Shown here: in pieces, positions 52,286 to 59,929 of the stretch
How the letters are laid out: every line of letters begins with the position of its first letter
Numbering within the stretch: position 1 is the stretch's first letter
From: Xanthomonas sp. XNM01
Lineage (GTDB): Bacteria; Pseudomonadota; Gammaproteobacteria; Xanthomonadales; Xanthomonadaceae
Direction: 5' to 3'
Assembly: GCF_014851915.1 (NCBI RefSeq)
Contig: NZ_JACVAP010000002.1
Location: 248,001-312,000 of the forward strand
Length of the DNA: 64,000 nucleotides
Notes under the pieces: model-generated
Told to the model about the DNA's origin: nothing
Seen by the model: the letters and a program-made list of their open reading frames with translations, nothing else
Databases searched by the model: none
Program-made: the position numbers and the translations under genes

Positions 52286-52460
52286 ACACCGGTGCGGGCC
52301 GCGAGCCCGCGCCGGAAGGACTACATCGACGAGTGGCGGGACGGCGTGCGCTCCACCGGGGCGACGCCGGCGCCACGGCCGGTCGGGCGGGGCAGGGCGC
52401 ACAGGCGCCGGCACCGCCGGATACGGACTGGAACAGGCTAGAACCGGGCAACGGCAAACC

Positions 52461-54620
52461 ATGATGATTTCCAAAACCCACCTGCTGCTGATCGTGCTTG
52501 CCCCGTTGCTGGGCAGCATCATCGCCGGCCTGCTCGGCCGCCAGGTCGGGCGCAAGGGCGCCCAGTTCGCGACCATCCTCGGCGTGGCGGTCAGCTGCGC
52601 GCTGTCGAGCTGGGTGCTGTACCAGCTCGTGGTGCTCGGCGCCTCGCCGTTCAACCAGAACGTCTACACGTTCTTCGAGGTCGGCAACTATTCGGCCCAC
52701 GTCGGCTTCATGGTCGACCGGTTGACCGCGATGATGATGGTGGTGGTGACCTTCGTGTCGCTGCTGGTCCACATCTACACGATCGGCTACATGGCCGACG
52801 ATCCGGGCTACCAGCGCTTCTTCAGCTACATCTCGCTGTTCACCTTCAGCATGCTGATGCTGGTGATGGCCAACAACTTCCTGCAGCTGTTCTTCGGCTG
52901 GGAAGCGGTGGGTCTGGTGTCCTATCTGCTGATCGGCTTCTGGTTCAAGCGGCCGAGTGCGGTGTTCGCCAACATGAAGGCGTTCCTGGTCAACCGCGTC
53001 GGCGACTTCGGCTTCATCCTCGGCATCGCCGGCGTGCTGCTGTGGTTCGGCACGCTGGACTACGCCACCGTGTTCGCCAACGCGCCGCAGCTGCAGGGCG
53101 CGGCGGTGCAGATCTTCGAGGGCCACACCTGGAACGTGGCGACCATCATCTGCGTGTGCCTGTTCATCGGCGCGATGGGCAAGTCGGCCCAGGTACCGCT
53201 GCACGTGTGGCTGCCCGATTCGATGGAAGGCCCGACCCCGATCTCGGCGCTGATCCATGCTGCGACGATGGTGACCGCCGGCATCTTCATGGTGGCGCGC
53301 ATGTCGCCGCTGTTCGAGCTGTCGCAGACCGCGCTGAACTTCATCCTGTTCGTGGGCGCCACCACCGCGTTCTTCACCGGCCTGATCGGCATCGTGCAGA
53401 ACGACATCAAGCGCGTGGTGGCGTACTCGACGCTGTCGCAGCTCGGTTACATGACCGTGGCGCTGGGTGTGTCGGCGTACTCGGCGGCGGTGTTCCACCT
53501 GATGACCCACGCCTTCTTCAAGGCCCTGCTGTTCCTGGCGGCCGGCTCGGTGATCATGGGCATGCATCACGAGCAGGACATGCGCAAGATGGGTGGCCTG
53601 CGCAAGTACATGCCGGTGACCTACTGGACCAGTCTGATCGGCACCCTGGCGCTGGTCGGCACGCCGTTCCTCTCGGGTTTCTACTCGAAGGACACGATCA
53701 TCGAGGCCGCGGCGCATCACGCCCACGGCGGCCACGGCTGGATCGCCACCTACGGCTACTGGGCGGTGCTCGGCGGTGTCGTGGTTACCAGCTTCTACAG
53801 CTTCCGCCTGCTGTTCCTGACCTTCCACGGCAGCGAGCGTTTCCGTGATGCGCATGCGCACCATGACGAGCATGCCCGTGGCGCCGCGGCGCATACCGAT
53901 GCCGAGGCGCAGGGTGGGCACGGGCACGAGGCCGCGCACGACGACCACCACCATGGACACGACGACCATCACGGCCACGGCGCACACGAGCCGCACGAGT
54001 CGCCGTGGGTGGTGACCGTGCCGCTGATCCTGCTGGCGATCCCGTCGATCGCGGTCGGCTTCTTCACCATCGGCCCGATGCTGTTCGGCACCGACTGGCA
54101 GGGCCATCACGCGGCCGCGGCGATTCCGGGTCAGACGATGGGCTTCTTCACCGGCGTCATCGATTTCTACGATCCGGCGCGCGACACGGTCGCGGCGGTC
54201 GGTCGCGAGTACTGGCATGGTGCGGTGGGCTATGCGCTGCACGGCATGCAGATGCCGGCGTTCTGGCTGACCGTGACCGGCTTCGTGCTGGCCGCGCTGC
54301 TGTACCTGTGGAAGCCGGATGTTCCGGGCCGTATCCGCAGCGCGCTGTCGCCGCTGGTGCGCGTGCTCGAGGAGAAGTACGGCTTCGACCACCTGTGGAT
54401 CAAGGGCTTCGCCGGTGGCGGCCTGCAGATCGGCAGGGTGTCGCGCTGGATCGACAGCAAGCTGATCGACGGCCTGGTCGTCAACGGCAGCGCGCGCGTG
54501 GTGGACCTGGCGGCCACTCTGCTGCGTCGCACCCAATCCGGTTACCTCTACCACTATGCCTTCGCCATGATCATCGGCCTGATCGCTCTGCTGGCCGTGA
54601 TCATGCGTTTCTGGCGATGA
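52461..54620 (+). CDS. nuoL: NADH-quinone oxidoreductase subunit L
   Basis: The distal antiporter-like proton pump subunit with the long lateral helix, 719 residues. Core motifs: FFGWEAVGLVSYLLIGFW, KSAQVPLHVWLPDSMEGPTP, IHAATMVTAGIFMVARMSPL and the membrane lysine/histidine chain. Residues about 463-513 form a striking His/Asp/Glu/Ala-rich loop (more than a dozen histidines) before PWVVTVPLILLAIPS. The start could also be the ATG three bases later. Confidence 0.97.
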   Translation: MMISKTHLLLIVLAPLLGSIIAGLLGRQVGRKGAQFATILGVAVSCALSSWVLYQLVVLGASPFNQNVYTFFEVGNYSAHVGFMVDRLTAMMMVVVTFVSLLVHIYTIGYMADDPGYQRFFSYISLFTFSMLMLVMANNFLQLFFGWEAVGLVSYLLIGFWFKRPSAVFANMKAFLVNRVGDFGFILGIAGVLLWFGTLDYATVFANAPQLQGAAVQIFEGHTWNVATIICVCLFIGAMGKSAQVPLHVWLPDSMEGPTPISALIHAATMVTAGIFMVARMSPLFELSQTALNFILFVGATTAFFTGLIGIVQNDIKRVVAYSTLSQLGYMTVALGVSAYSAAVFHLMTHAFFKALLFLAAGSVIMGMHHEQDMRKMGGLRKYMPVTYWTSLIGTLALVGTPFLSGFYSKDTIIEAAAHHAHGGHGWIATYGYWAVLGGVVVTSFYSFRLLFLTFHGSERFRDAHAHHDEHARGAAAHTDAEAQGGHGHEAAHDDHHHGHDDHHGHGAHEPHESPWVVTVPLILLAIPSIAVGFFTIGPMLFGTDWQGHHAAAAIPGQTMGFFTGVIDFYDPARDTVAAVGREYWHGAVGYALHGMQMPAFWLTVTGFVLAALLYLWKPDVPGRIRSALSPLVRVLEEKYGFDHLWIKGFAGGGLQIGRVSRWIDSKLIDGLVVNGSARVVDLAATLLRRTQSGYLYHYAFAMIIGLIALLAVIMRFWR

Positions 54621-54644
54621 ACTGACTGCACGGAAGAAGACGAC

Positions 54645-56156
54645 GTGGCGAACGCGCATCTGTTGAGTGTCCTGATCTGGCTGCCGATCATCGGCGGCGC
54701 GCTGATCCTCGCGCTGGGCAATGCCCGCGCGTCGGCAGCACGCTGGTCCGCGGTATCGGTGGCGCTGGTCACCTTCCTGTGGAGCCTGAAGCTGCTGACC
54801 GGGTTCGATTACAACGAACCGGGCATGCAGTTCATCGAGCAGCACGCCTGGATCCCGACCTACGGCATCCACTACAACCTCGGCGTGGACGGCATCTCGA
54901 TCGCGCTGATCGTGCTGACCACGCTGGTCGGCCTGCTCGCGCTGATCGGCGCGTGGGGGTCGATCCAGAGGCGCGTGCACCAGTACGTGGCCTCGTTCCT
55001 GATCCTGCAGGGCGTGACCGTGGGCATCTTCGCGGCGACCGACGCGATCCTGTTCTACGTGTTCTTCGAGGCGATGCTGATCCCGATGTTCCTCATCATC
55101 GGCGTCTGGGGCGGTCCGCGCCGCATCTACGCCGCGATGAAGTTCTTCCTGTACACCTTCCTCGGCTCGGTGCTGATGCTGGTGGGCCTGGTCTACCTGT
55201 ACATCAAGGGCGGGAGCTTCCAGCTGGCCGACCTGTACGCGCTGCCGCTGAGCGCCAAGGAGCAGACTTGGCTGTTCTTCGCCTTCATGATCGCGTTCGC
55301 GGTCAAGGTGCCGATGTTCCCGGTGCACACCTGGCTGCCGGACGCTCACGTCGAGGCCCCGACCGCCGGTTCGGTGATCCTGGCGGCGATCGCGCTGAAG
55401 ATCGGCGGTTACGGCTTCCTGCGCTTCAACCTGCCGATCACCCCGGATGCCGGCCACGAGTGGGCCTGGCTGGTGATCGCGCTGTCGCTGATCGCGGTGG
55501 TCTACGTCGGCCTGGTCGCCCTGGTCCAGGACGACATGAAGAAGCTGGTCGCGTACTCCTCTGTCGCGCACATGGGCTTCGTCACCCTGGGCACCTTCAT
55601 CGCCTTCACCTTGGTGCGCGACTTCGGCTCGGTCGATGCCGCACGCCTGGGCCTGCAGGGCGCGATGGTGCAGATGATCTCGCACGGCTTCGTCTCCGGC
55701 GCGATGTTCTCCTGCATCGGCGTGCTCTACGACCGGATGCATACGCGCAACATCGCCGACTACGGCGGCGTCGCCAACGTGATGCCGTGGTTCGCCGCGT
55801 TCTCGATGCTGTTCTTCATGGCCAATGCCGGCCTGCCCGGCACCAGCGGTTTCGTCGGCGAGTTCATGATCATCCTGGCCAGCTTCCAGAAGCATCCGGT
55901 GATCGCGCTGCTGGCCGCGACCACGCTGATCATCACCGCCGCCTACACCCTGTGGCTGTACCGCCGGGTCTACTTCGGCGAGGTCGGCAACGCCCACGTC
56001 GCCGAGATGAAGGACATCAATGGTCGCGAGGTGCTGGTGCTGGGCGTGTTCGCCGCGGGCACCCTGCTGCTCGGCGTCTGGCCGAAGCCGCTGACCGACC
56101 TGATGGAACCGTCGATCGCACACCTGGCGACGCTGATCGCCAACAGCAAGCTGTAA
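54645..56156 (+). CDS. nuoM: NADH-quinone oxidoreductase subunit M
   Basis: The middle antiporter-like pump, 503 residues. Seen: HYNLGVDGISIALIVLTTLV, FYVFFEAMLIPMFLIIGVWG (conserved Glu), KVPMFPVHTWLPDAHVEAPT, DDMKKLVAYSSVAHMGFVTL and GLPGTSGFVGEFMIIL. The start is a GTG 24 bases after nuoL. Confidence 0.98.
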   Translation: MANAHLLSVLIWLPIIGGALILALGNARASAARWSAVSVALVTFLWSLKLLTGFDYNEPGMQFIEQHAWIPTYGIHYNLGVDGISIALIVLTTLVGLLALIGAWGSIQRRVHQYVASFLILQGVTVGIFAATDAILFYVFFEAMLIPMFLIIGVWGGPRRIYAAMKFFLYTFLGSVLMLVGLVYLYIKGGSFQLADLYALPLSAKEQTWLFFAFMIAFAVKVPMFPVHTWLPDAHVEAPTAGSVILAAIALKIGGYGFLRFNLPITPDAGHEWAWLVIALSLIAVVYVGLVALVQDDMKKLVAYSSVAHMGFVTLGTFIAFTLVRDFGSVDAARLGLQGAMVQMISHGFVSGAMFSCIGVLYDRMHTRNIADYGGVANVMPWFAAFSMLFFMANAGLPGTSGFVGEFMIILASFQKHPVIALLAATTLIITAAYTLWLYRRVYFGEVGNAHVAEMKDINGREVLVLGVFAAGTLLLGVWPKPLTDLMEPSIAHLATLIANSKL

Positions 56157-56168
56157 GGATTTCCCGAG

Positions 56169-57617
56169 ATGACCACGACTTCCGTGATGCCATCCGCAGC
56201 CGACCTGCTGCCGCTCCTGCCTGAACTGGCATTGATCGGCGGCGCCTTCGCGCTGCTGATCATCGACCTGTTCATCGAGACCCGGCACAAGGTTTGGACC
56301 CACTTCCTGTCGGTGCTGATCCTGGCCGTGGTGCTGGCGATGCTGGCCACCGGCGTGGGCGGGCAGGGCGTCGTGTTCAACGACATGTTCGTCCGCGACA
56401 CCGCCGCCGACGTGATGAAGCTGGCCATCGTGCTGATGAGCGCGCTGACCCTGATCTACGGCTGGAGCTACCTGCGCGAGCGCAGGCTGTACCAGGGCGA
56501 GATCCCGGTGCTGATCCTGTTCGCCACCGCCGGCATGATGATGCTGGTGTCGGCCGGCAGCCTGGTCGTGGTCTACCTGGGCCTGGAACTGCTGGCGCTG
56601 TGTTCGTACGCGCTGGTCGCCAGCAACCGCGACAACGGCCTGGCCACCGAGGCCGCGATGAAGTACATCGTGCTCGGCTCGCTGGCGTCCGGCCTGCTGC
56701 TGTACGGCATGTCGCTGGTCTACGGCGCCACCGGCACGCTGCAGCTGGACGGCATCCATGCAGCGGTGGCCGGCTCCCAGGAGCGTACGCTGCTGCTGAC
56801 CGGCACCGTGTTCATGGTCGCCGGCGTGGCCTTCAAACTCGGTGCGGCGCCGTTCCACATGTGGCTGCCGGACGTCTACCAGGGCGCACCCGCGCCGGTC
56901 GCGCTGTTCGTCAGCTCGGCGCCCAAGCTGGCCGCGTTCGGCATGGCATGGCGTCTGCTCGACGTCGGCGTCGGCCCGCTGGTGGATGAATGGAAGTGGC
57001 TGCTGGCCGGCCTGGCCGCGCTGTCGCTGGTGATCGGCAACCTGATGGCGATCGCCCAGGCCAACCTCAAGCGCATGCTGGCCTACTCGACCGTGTCGCA
57101 CATCGGCTTCCTGCTGATGGGCCTGGCAGGCGGCAACGAGCAGGGCTACTCGGCCGCGCTGTTCTACGCGATCTTCTATGCGGTGATGTCGGCGGCGGCG
57201 TTCGGCGCGATCATCGCGCTGTCGCGGCAGGGCTTCGAAGCCGAGCACATCGACGACTTCAAAGGCCTGAACGCGCGCAATCCGTGGATGGCGTTCCTGG
57301 TGCTGTGCATCATGGCATCGCTGGCCGGCGTGCCGCCGCTGCTGGGCTTCTGGACCAAGCTGGCGGTGCTCAGCGCGGCCGTGCAGGGCGGGATGCTGTG
57401 GCTGGCATTGCTGGGCGTGATCTGCGCGGTGATCGGCGCGTTCTACTACCTGCGCGTGATCAAGGTCATGTATTTCGACGAGCCCGTCGGTGCTGCGCCA
57501 CCGGCGCACAACGACCGCATCCTCGGCGTCGTGCTGGGCGTGAACGCGCTGGCGCTGCTGTTCCTGCCGCTGGGTCTGAACCCGATCACCGCGTGGTGTG
57601 CCCGGGCTTTCATGTAA
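56169..57617 (+). CDS. nuoN: NADH-quinone oxidoreductase subunit N
   Basis: The proximal antiporter-like pump, 482 residues, last gene of the operon. Motifs: VYLGLELLALCSYALVASNR, KYIVLGSLASGLLLYGMSLV, GAAPFHMWLPDVYQGAPAPV, NLKRMLAYSTVSHIGFLLMG and GVPPLLGFWTKLAVLSAAV. No T-tailed hairpin follows within the 170 bases before the tRNA. Confidence 0.98.
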   Translation: MTTTSVMPSAADLLPLLPELALIGGAFALLIIDLFIETRHKVWTHFLSVLILAVVLAMLATGVGGQGVVFNDMFVRDTAADVMKLAIVLMSALTLIYGWSYLRERRLYQGEIPVLILFATAGMMMLVSAGSLVVVYLGLELLALCSYALVASNRDNGLATEAAMKYIVLGSLASGLLLYGMSLVYGATGTLQLDGIHAAVAGSQERTLLLTGTVFMVAGVAFKLGAAPFHMWLPDVYQGAPAPVALFVSSAPKLAAFGMAWRLLDVGVGPLVDEWKWLLAGLAALSLVIGNLMAIAQANLKRMLAYSTVSHIGFLLMGLAGGNEQGYSAALFYAIFYAVMSAAAFGAIIALSRQGFEAEHIDDFKGLNARNPWMAFLVLCIMASLAGVPPLLGFWTKLAVLSAAVQGGMLWLALLGVICAVIGAFYYLRVIKVMYFDEPVGAAPPAHNDRILGVVLGVNALALLFLPLGLNPITAWCARAFM

Positions 57618-57751
57618 GTGATGATGTGTTGTATGATGCGCGCCCGCTGATTCGCGTCGGCGGGTGTGCGGCGCCGGGCTCGACCCAGTCCGCAGGTGAG
57701 GATCGCCGGGTTGGCCGAGTCACGAAAGATCCGGAAAATCGCAATTCGCGC

Positions 57752-57780
57752 TTGCAATAGTTGGCAAAAATCTTCATAAT
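57752..57780 (+). promoter_or_regulatory. Promoter of tRNA-fMet
   Basis: TTGCAA (57752-57757) and CATAAT (57775-57780) are 17 bases apart, and the -10 ends 11 bases before the tRNA 5' end. This is the best-formed sigma70-type promoter in the window. A second TATGAT box lies at about 57633 after nuoN. Confidence 0.7.
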
Positions 57781-57791
57781 CGTTCTTCTGA

Positions 57792-57868
57792 TGCGGGGTG
57801 GAGCAGTCTGGCAGCTCGTCGGGCTCATAACCCGAAGGTCGCAGGTTCAAATCCTGCCCCCGCTACCA
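57792..57868 (+). tRNA. Initiator tRNA-Met (CAT)
   Basis: A 77-nt tRNA with encoded CCA. The anticodon stem has the three G-C pairs specific to initiators (GGG-CTCATAA-CCC). Positions 1 and 72 are T and T, so the pair is open as required of an initiator, but by a U-U rather than the usual C-A mismatch. D arm GAGC/GCTC and T arm GCAGG/CCTGC are perfect. The last 44 bases overlap the 3' end of the recombinase gene on the other strand, marking this as the insertion site of the element to the right. Confidence 0.97.
57825..57868. other. Probable attachment-site half (attL) in the tRNA-fMet 3' end
   Basis: The recombinase frame runs into the tRNA and its last 13 residues (AGAGFEPATFGL and neighbours) are simply the tRNA read backwards. 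Such tails arise when an element inserts in a tRNA 3' end and restores it. The crossover lies within or near this segment; a direct copy is expected at the far end beyond the window. Confidence 0.7.
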
Positions 57869-59402
57869 TATTTATCTGCGCACATTGCTCCGGTGCAGAG
57901 TCAGAACACGAAGCGGCGATCTCGGCAACGAGGTCGCCGTTTTCGTTTGCGCGGACGGTGATGCGGTCGCCGAGGATCTCGCGCAGCGACTCACGCGCTG
58001 CCGGCAGATTGCGGGCGCTTTCCTCGAGCATGGCTACGGCCCGCTGCCACACTTCGCGGGCACGCGGTAGGACGTGCGCTGGCTGGAAGCGGCGGGCAGC
58101 GTCCAGTTCGGCGGTCAGCGTGGCCACGTCGCCTTCGGCGCGCTCCAGCTCGGCCTTGGTCGAGGTGGTGATGATGCCGGCGCGGATGGCGGCCATGATG
58201 TTCTCGCGCACCCGCTGAGCGTCCTCCAGGCGGCGCTGGTACACGGTGGTGTCGGGCGCCGCGCGCTTGAGGGCGGCCGTGACTGCGCGCTGGAAGCGCT
58301 GGAACGCAGCGTCGCTCAGCAGGTCGCGCTTCACGCCTGCCAGGATGCTGCGCTCGGCGGCCTCGCGCGGTACGCGCAGTCGGCTGCTGCAGGCGGCGTC
58401 GCCGCGATCCTTCTGGATGCTGCAGCCGTAGCGGTAGCGGTCGATGACGACCATCGGGCCGCCGCAGGTCGCGCAGCGCAGCAGGCCGCTGAGCAGGTAG
58501 CGCGGCTGTCGGCCGGGCCGCCGTGCGTTGGGCTGGCCGAAGTGGGAGCGGCGCTTGCCGCTGAGGCGCGACTGCACGGCCTCCCACGTCTCCGCGTCCA
58601 CGATGGCCAGCTCGGGCTGGTCGGTGGTGATCCACTCGCTTTGGGGGCGCTCTTGGCGGATCCGCCGGCCGGTGTCCGGATGCTTGACCCAGCGGCTGCG
58701 GTTCCAGATCTGCCGCCCGGTGTAGATCGGGTTGGCGAGGATGCCGACGCCGCGGCGGGTGTCGCCGTAGATGGCGGTCATGCACCAGGTGCGGCCGCGT
58801 GCCGTCGCGATGCCATCGGCATTGAGCCGTGCCGCGATCTCGCGCGGGCTGAGGCCTTCGAGGTACTGGCGGTAGATGCGGCGCACCACGTCGGCCTGCT
58901 GCTCGTCGATCGCACGGCCACCCGTGCCGACCACGCGGTACCCGTAGGGCAGCCCACCGGCGCTGGCGCCATCGAGGGCACGGCCGGTGAGGCCGCGGTG
59001 GGTCTTGTCAGCCAGGTCGTCCAGGTACAGCTCCGACATCAGGCCGCGCAGGCCCACGTCGATCTTGTGGCCCTTGCGCTGCGTGTCGACGCCATCGCAT
59101 ACGCCGATCAGGCGCACGCCGGCGAACGTCAGCCGCTTGACCACCTTGCCGACCTCGTCCTTGTCGCGCCCCAGGCGCGACAGGTCGTCGACCAGCAGCA
59201 CGTCGTAGCGGTCGATGTCGGACAGCAGCCGGCGGTAGCCGTCGCGGTCGAGCCGGGCGCCGCTGATCGCGGCGTCGGTGTACTCCACCGGCGCCGGCAT
59301 GTTGTTGCGCGCCGCCCACGCGCGGCAGTTGCGCAGCTGGTCGTCGAGGCTGGCCTCGCGCTGGGAATCGGAGCTGTAGCGGGCGTAGGCGGCAATGCGC
59401 AT
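57825..59402 (-). CDS. Large serine recombinase (integrase)
   Basis: A 525-residue site-specific recombinase. N-terminal resolvase domain: catalytic Ser10 in AAYARYSSDSQREASLDDQL, then VLLVDDLSRLGRDKDEV with the active-site Arg pair. The recombinase domain follows (GLPYGYRVVGTGGRAIDEQQ, YLEGLSPREIAARLNADGIA), a zinc ribbon (LLRCATCGGPM, YGCSIQKDRGDAACSS) and a coiled coil (RRLEDAQRVRENIMAAIRAG). This layout is that of phage and island integrases of the large serine class. The C-terminal 13 residues are encoded by the tRNA-fMet gene, so the true functional end may be earlier. A directionality factor would be needed for excision; the small neighbours are candidates. Confidence 0.95.
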   Translation of the reverse strand: MRIAAYARYSSDSQREASLDDQLRNCRAWAARNNMPAPVEYTDAAISGARLDRDGYRRLLSDIDRYDVLLVDDLSRLGRDKDEVGKVVKRLTFAGVRLIGVCDGVDTQRKGHKIDVGLRGLMSELYLDDLADKTHRGLTGRALDGASAGGLPYGYRVVGTGGRAIDEQQADVVRRIYRQYLEGLSPREIAARLNADGIATARGRTWCMTAIYGDTRRGVGILANPIYTGRQIWNRSRWVKHPDTGRRIRQERPQSEWITTDQPELAIVDAETWEAVQSRLSGKRRSHFGQPNARRPGRQPRYLLSGLLRCATCGGPMVVIDRYRYGCSIQKDRGDAACSSRLRVPREAAERSILAGVKRDLLSDAAFQRFQRAVTAALKRAAPDTTVYQRRLEDAQRVRENIMAAIRAGIITTSTKAELERAEGDVATLTAELDAARRFQPAHVLPRAREVWQRAVAMLEESARNLPAARESLREILGDRITVRANENGDLVAEIAASCSDSAPEQCAQINMVAGAGFEPATFGL

Positions 59403-59412
59403 CCGGCGGATC

Positions 59413-59568
59413 CTAGGCGGCCTGGTCCGTGACCGGCAACGGGACGGGATTCGAGCAGACGCCCGCGGATTCCTGCTGGCGTGCGGCTTCGGCGCGCAGA
59501 TAATCCGCCGCGATGGCTTCGGCCAGCGTATCGATGAGGCGCAGGTGGGGGAGGGTGAGGGGGCTCAA
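59413..59568 (-). CDS. Small protein of 51 residues upstream of the recombinase
   Basis: It begins at a TTG at 59568 with GAAGGAG about 7 bases upstream: LSPLTLPHLRLIDTLAEAIA, ADYLRAEAARQQ. It is helical and amphipathic, with a low-complexity end (VCSNPVPLPVTDQAA). The stop lies 10 bases before the recombinase start, so both are likely translated from one mRNA. Size and place would suit a directionality factor or regulator, but no DNA-binding motif is plain and I do not assign a function. Confidence 0.6.
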   Translation of the reverse strand: MSPLTLPHLRLIDTLAEAIAADYLRAEAARQQESAGVCSNPVPLPVTDQAA

Positions 59569-59587
59569 GGTGTCTCCTTCGGGCGCA

Positions 59588-59929
59588 TCAGCTCGCCCGG
59601 ATGCGGCCACGCTTCTCGGCGTGGTTGCGGATGGCGGGATCGATGCCGTACGTCTCGGCCAGGGCGAGCGTCCAGCGGTAGGCGGTGGCCCGGCAGACAG
59701 CGAAGCGCGTCTGCACGGCCTCGACGGATGGGAAGCGGTCTTGCTCCACCGCCCAGCGCATGAAGGCCATGATGGTGCGCACATCGCCGTAGCCGGCCAT
59801 GCAGTGCTTGCGGCGATTGCTGTACGCCGATGCATGCTGGGGGGGGGCGAGTTCCGCCATGGTGCTGGATGCTGGCTTCCTCGCCCCGGCGCCGAGTGCG
59901 GCGGTGAGCAGCGCTGCTCGGGCGCTCAT
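59588..59929 (-). CDS. Putative DNA-binding protein of the element
   Basis: A 113-residue protein whose ATG overlaps the methyltransferase stop (ATGA). The C-terminal half MAGYGDVRTIMAFMRWAVEQ, RFPSVEAVQTRFAVCRATAY, RWTLALAETYG looks like a helix-turn-helix domain. The N-terminal 40 residues are low-complexity and are encoded across a run of nine C residues (59839-59847 as G on the plus strand). An internal ATG at 59800 would give a 70-residue protein with only the helix-turn-helix part. Function inferred only from the motif. Confidence 0.6.
   Translation of the reverse strand: MSARAALLTAALGAGARKPASSTMAELAPPQHASAYSNRRKHCMAGYGDVRTIMAFMRWAVEQDRFPSVEAVQTRFAVCRATAYRWTLALAETYGIDPAIRNHAEKRGRIRAS

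Noticed and set aside
52251-57509. A 1752-codon open frame on the minus strand opposite nuoL, nuoM and nuoN
   Set aside because: It is the antisense of well-conserved membrane subunits, has a composition dominated by His/Arg/Gln/Asp and matches no family; it is a by-product of GC-rich codon use.
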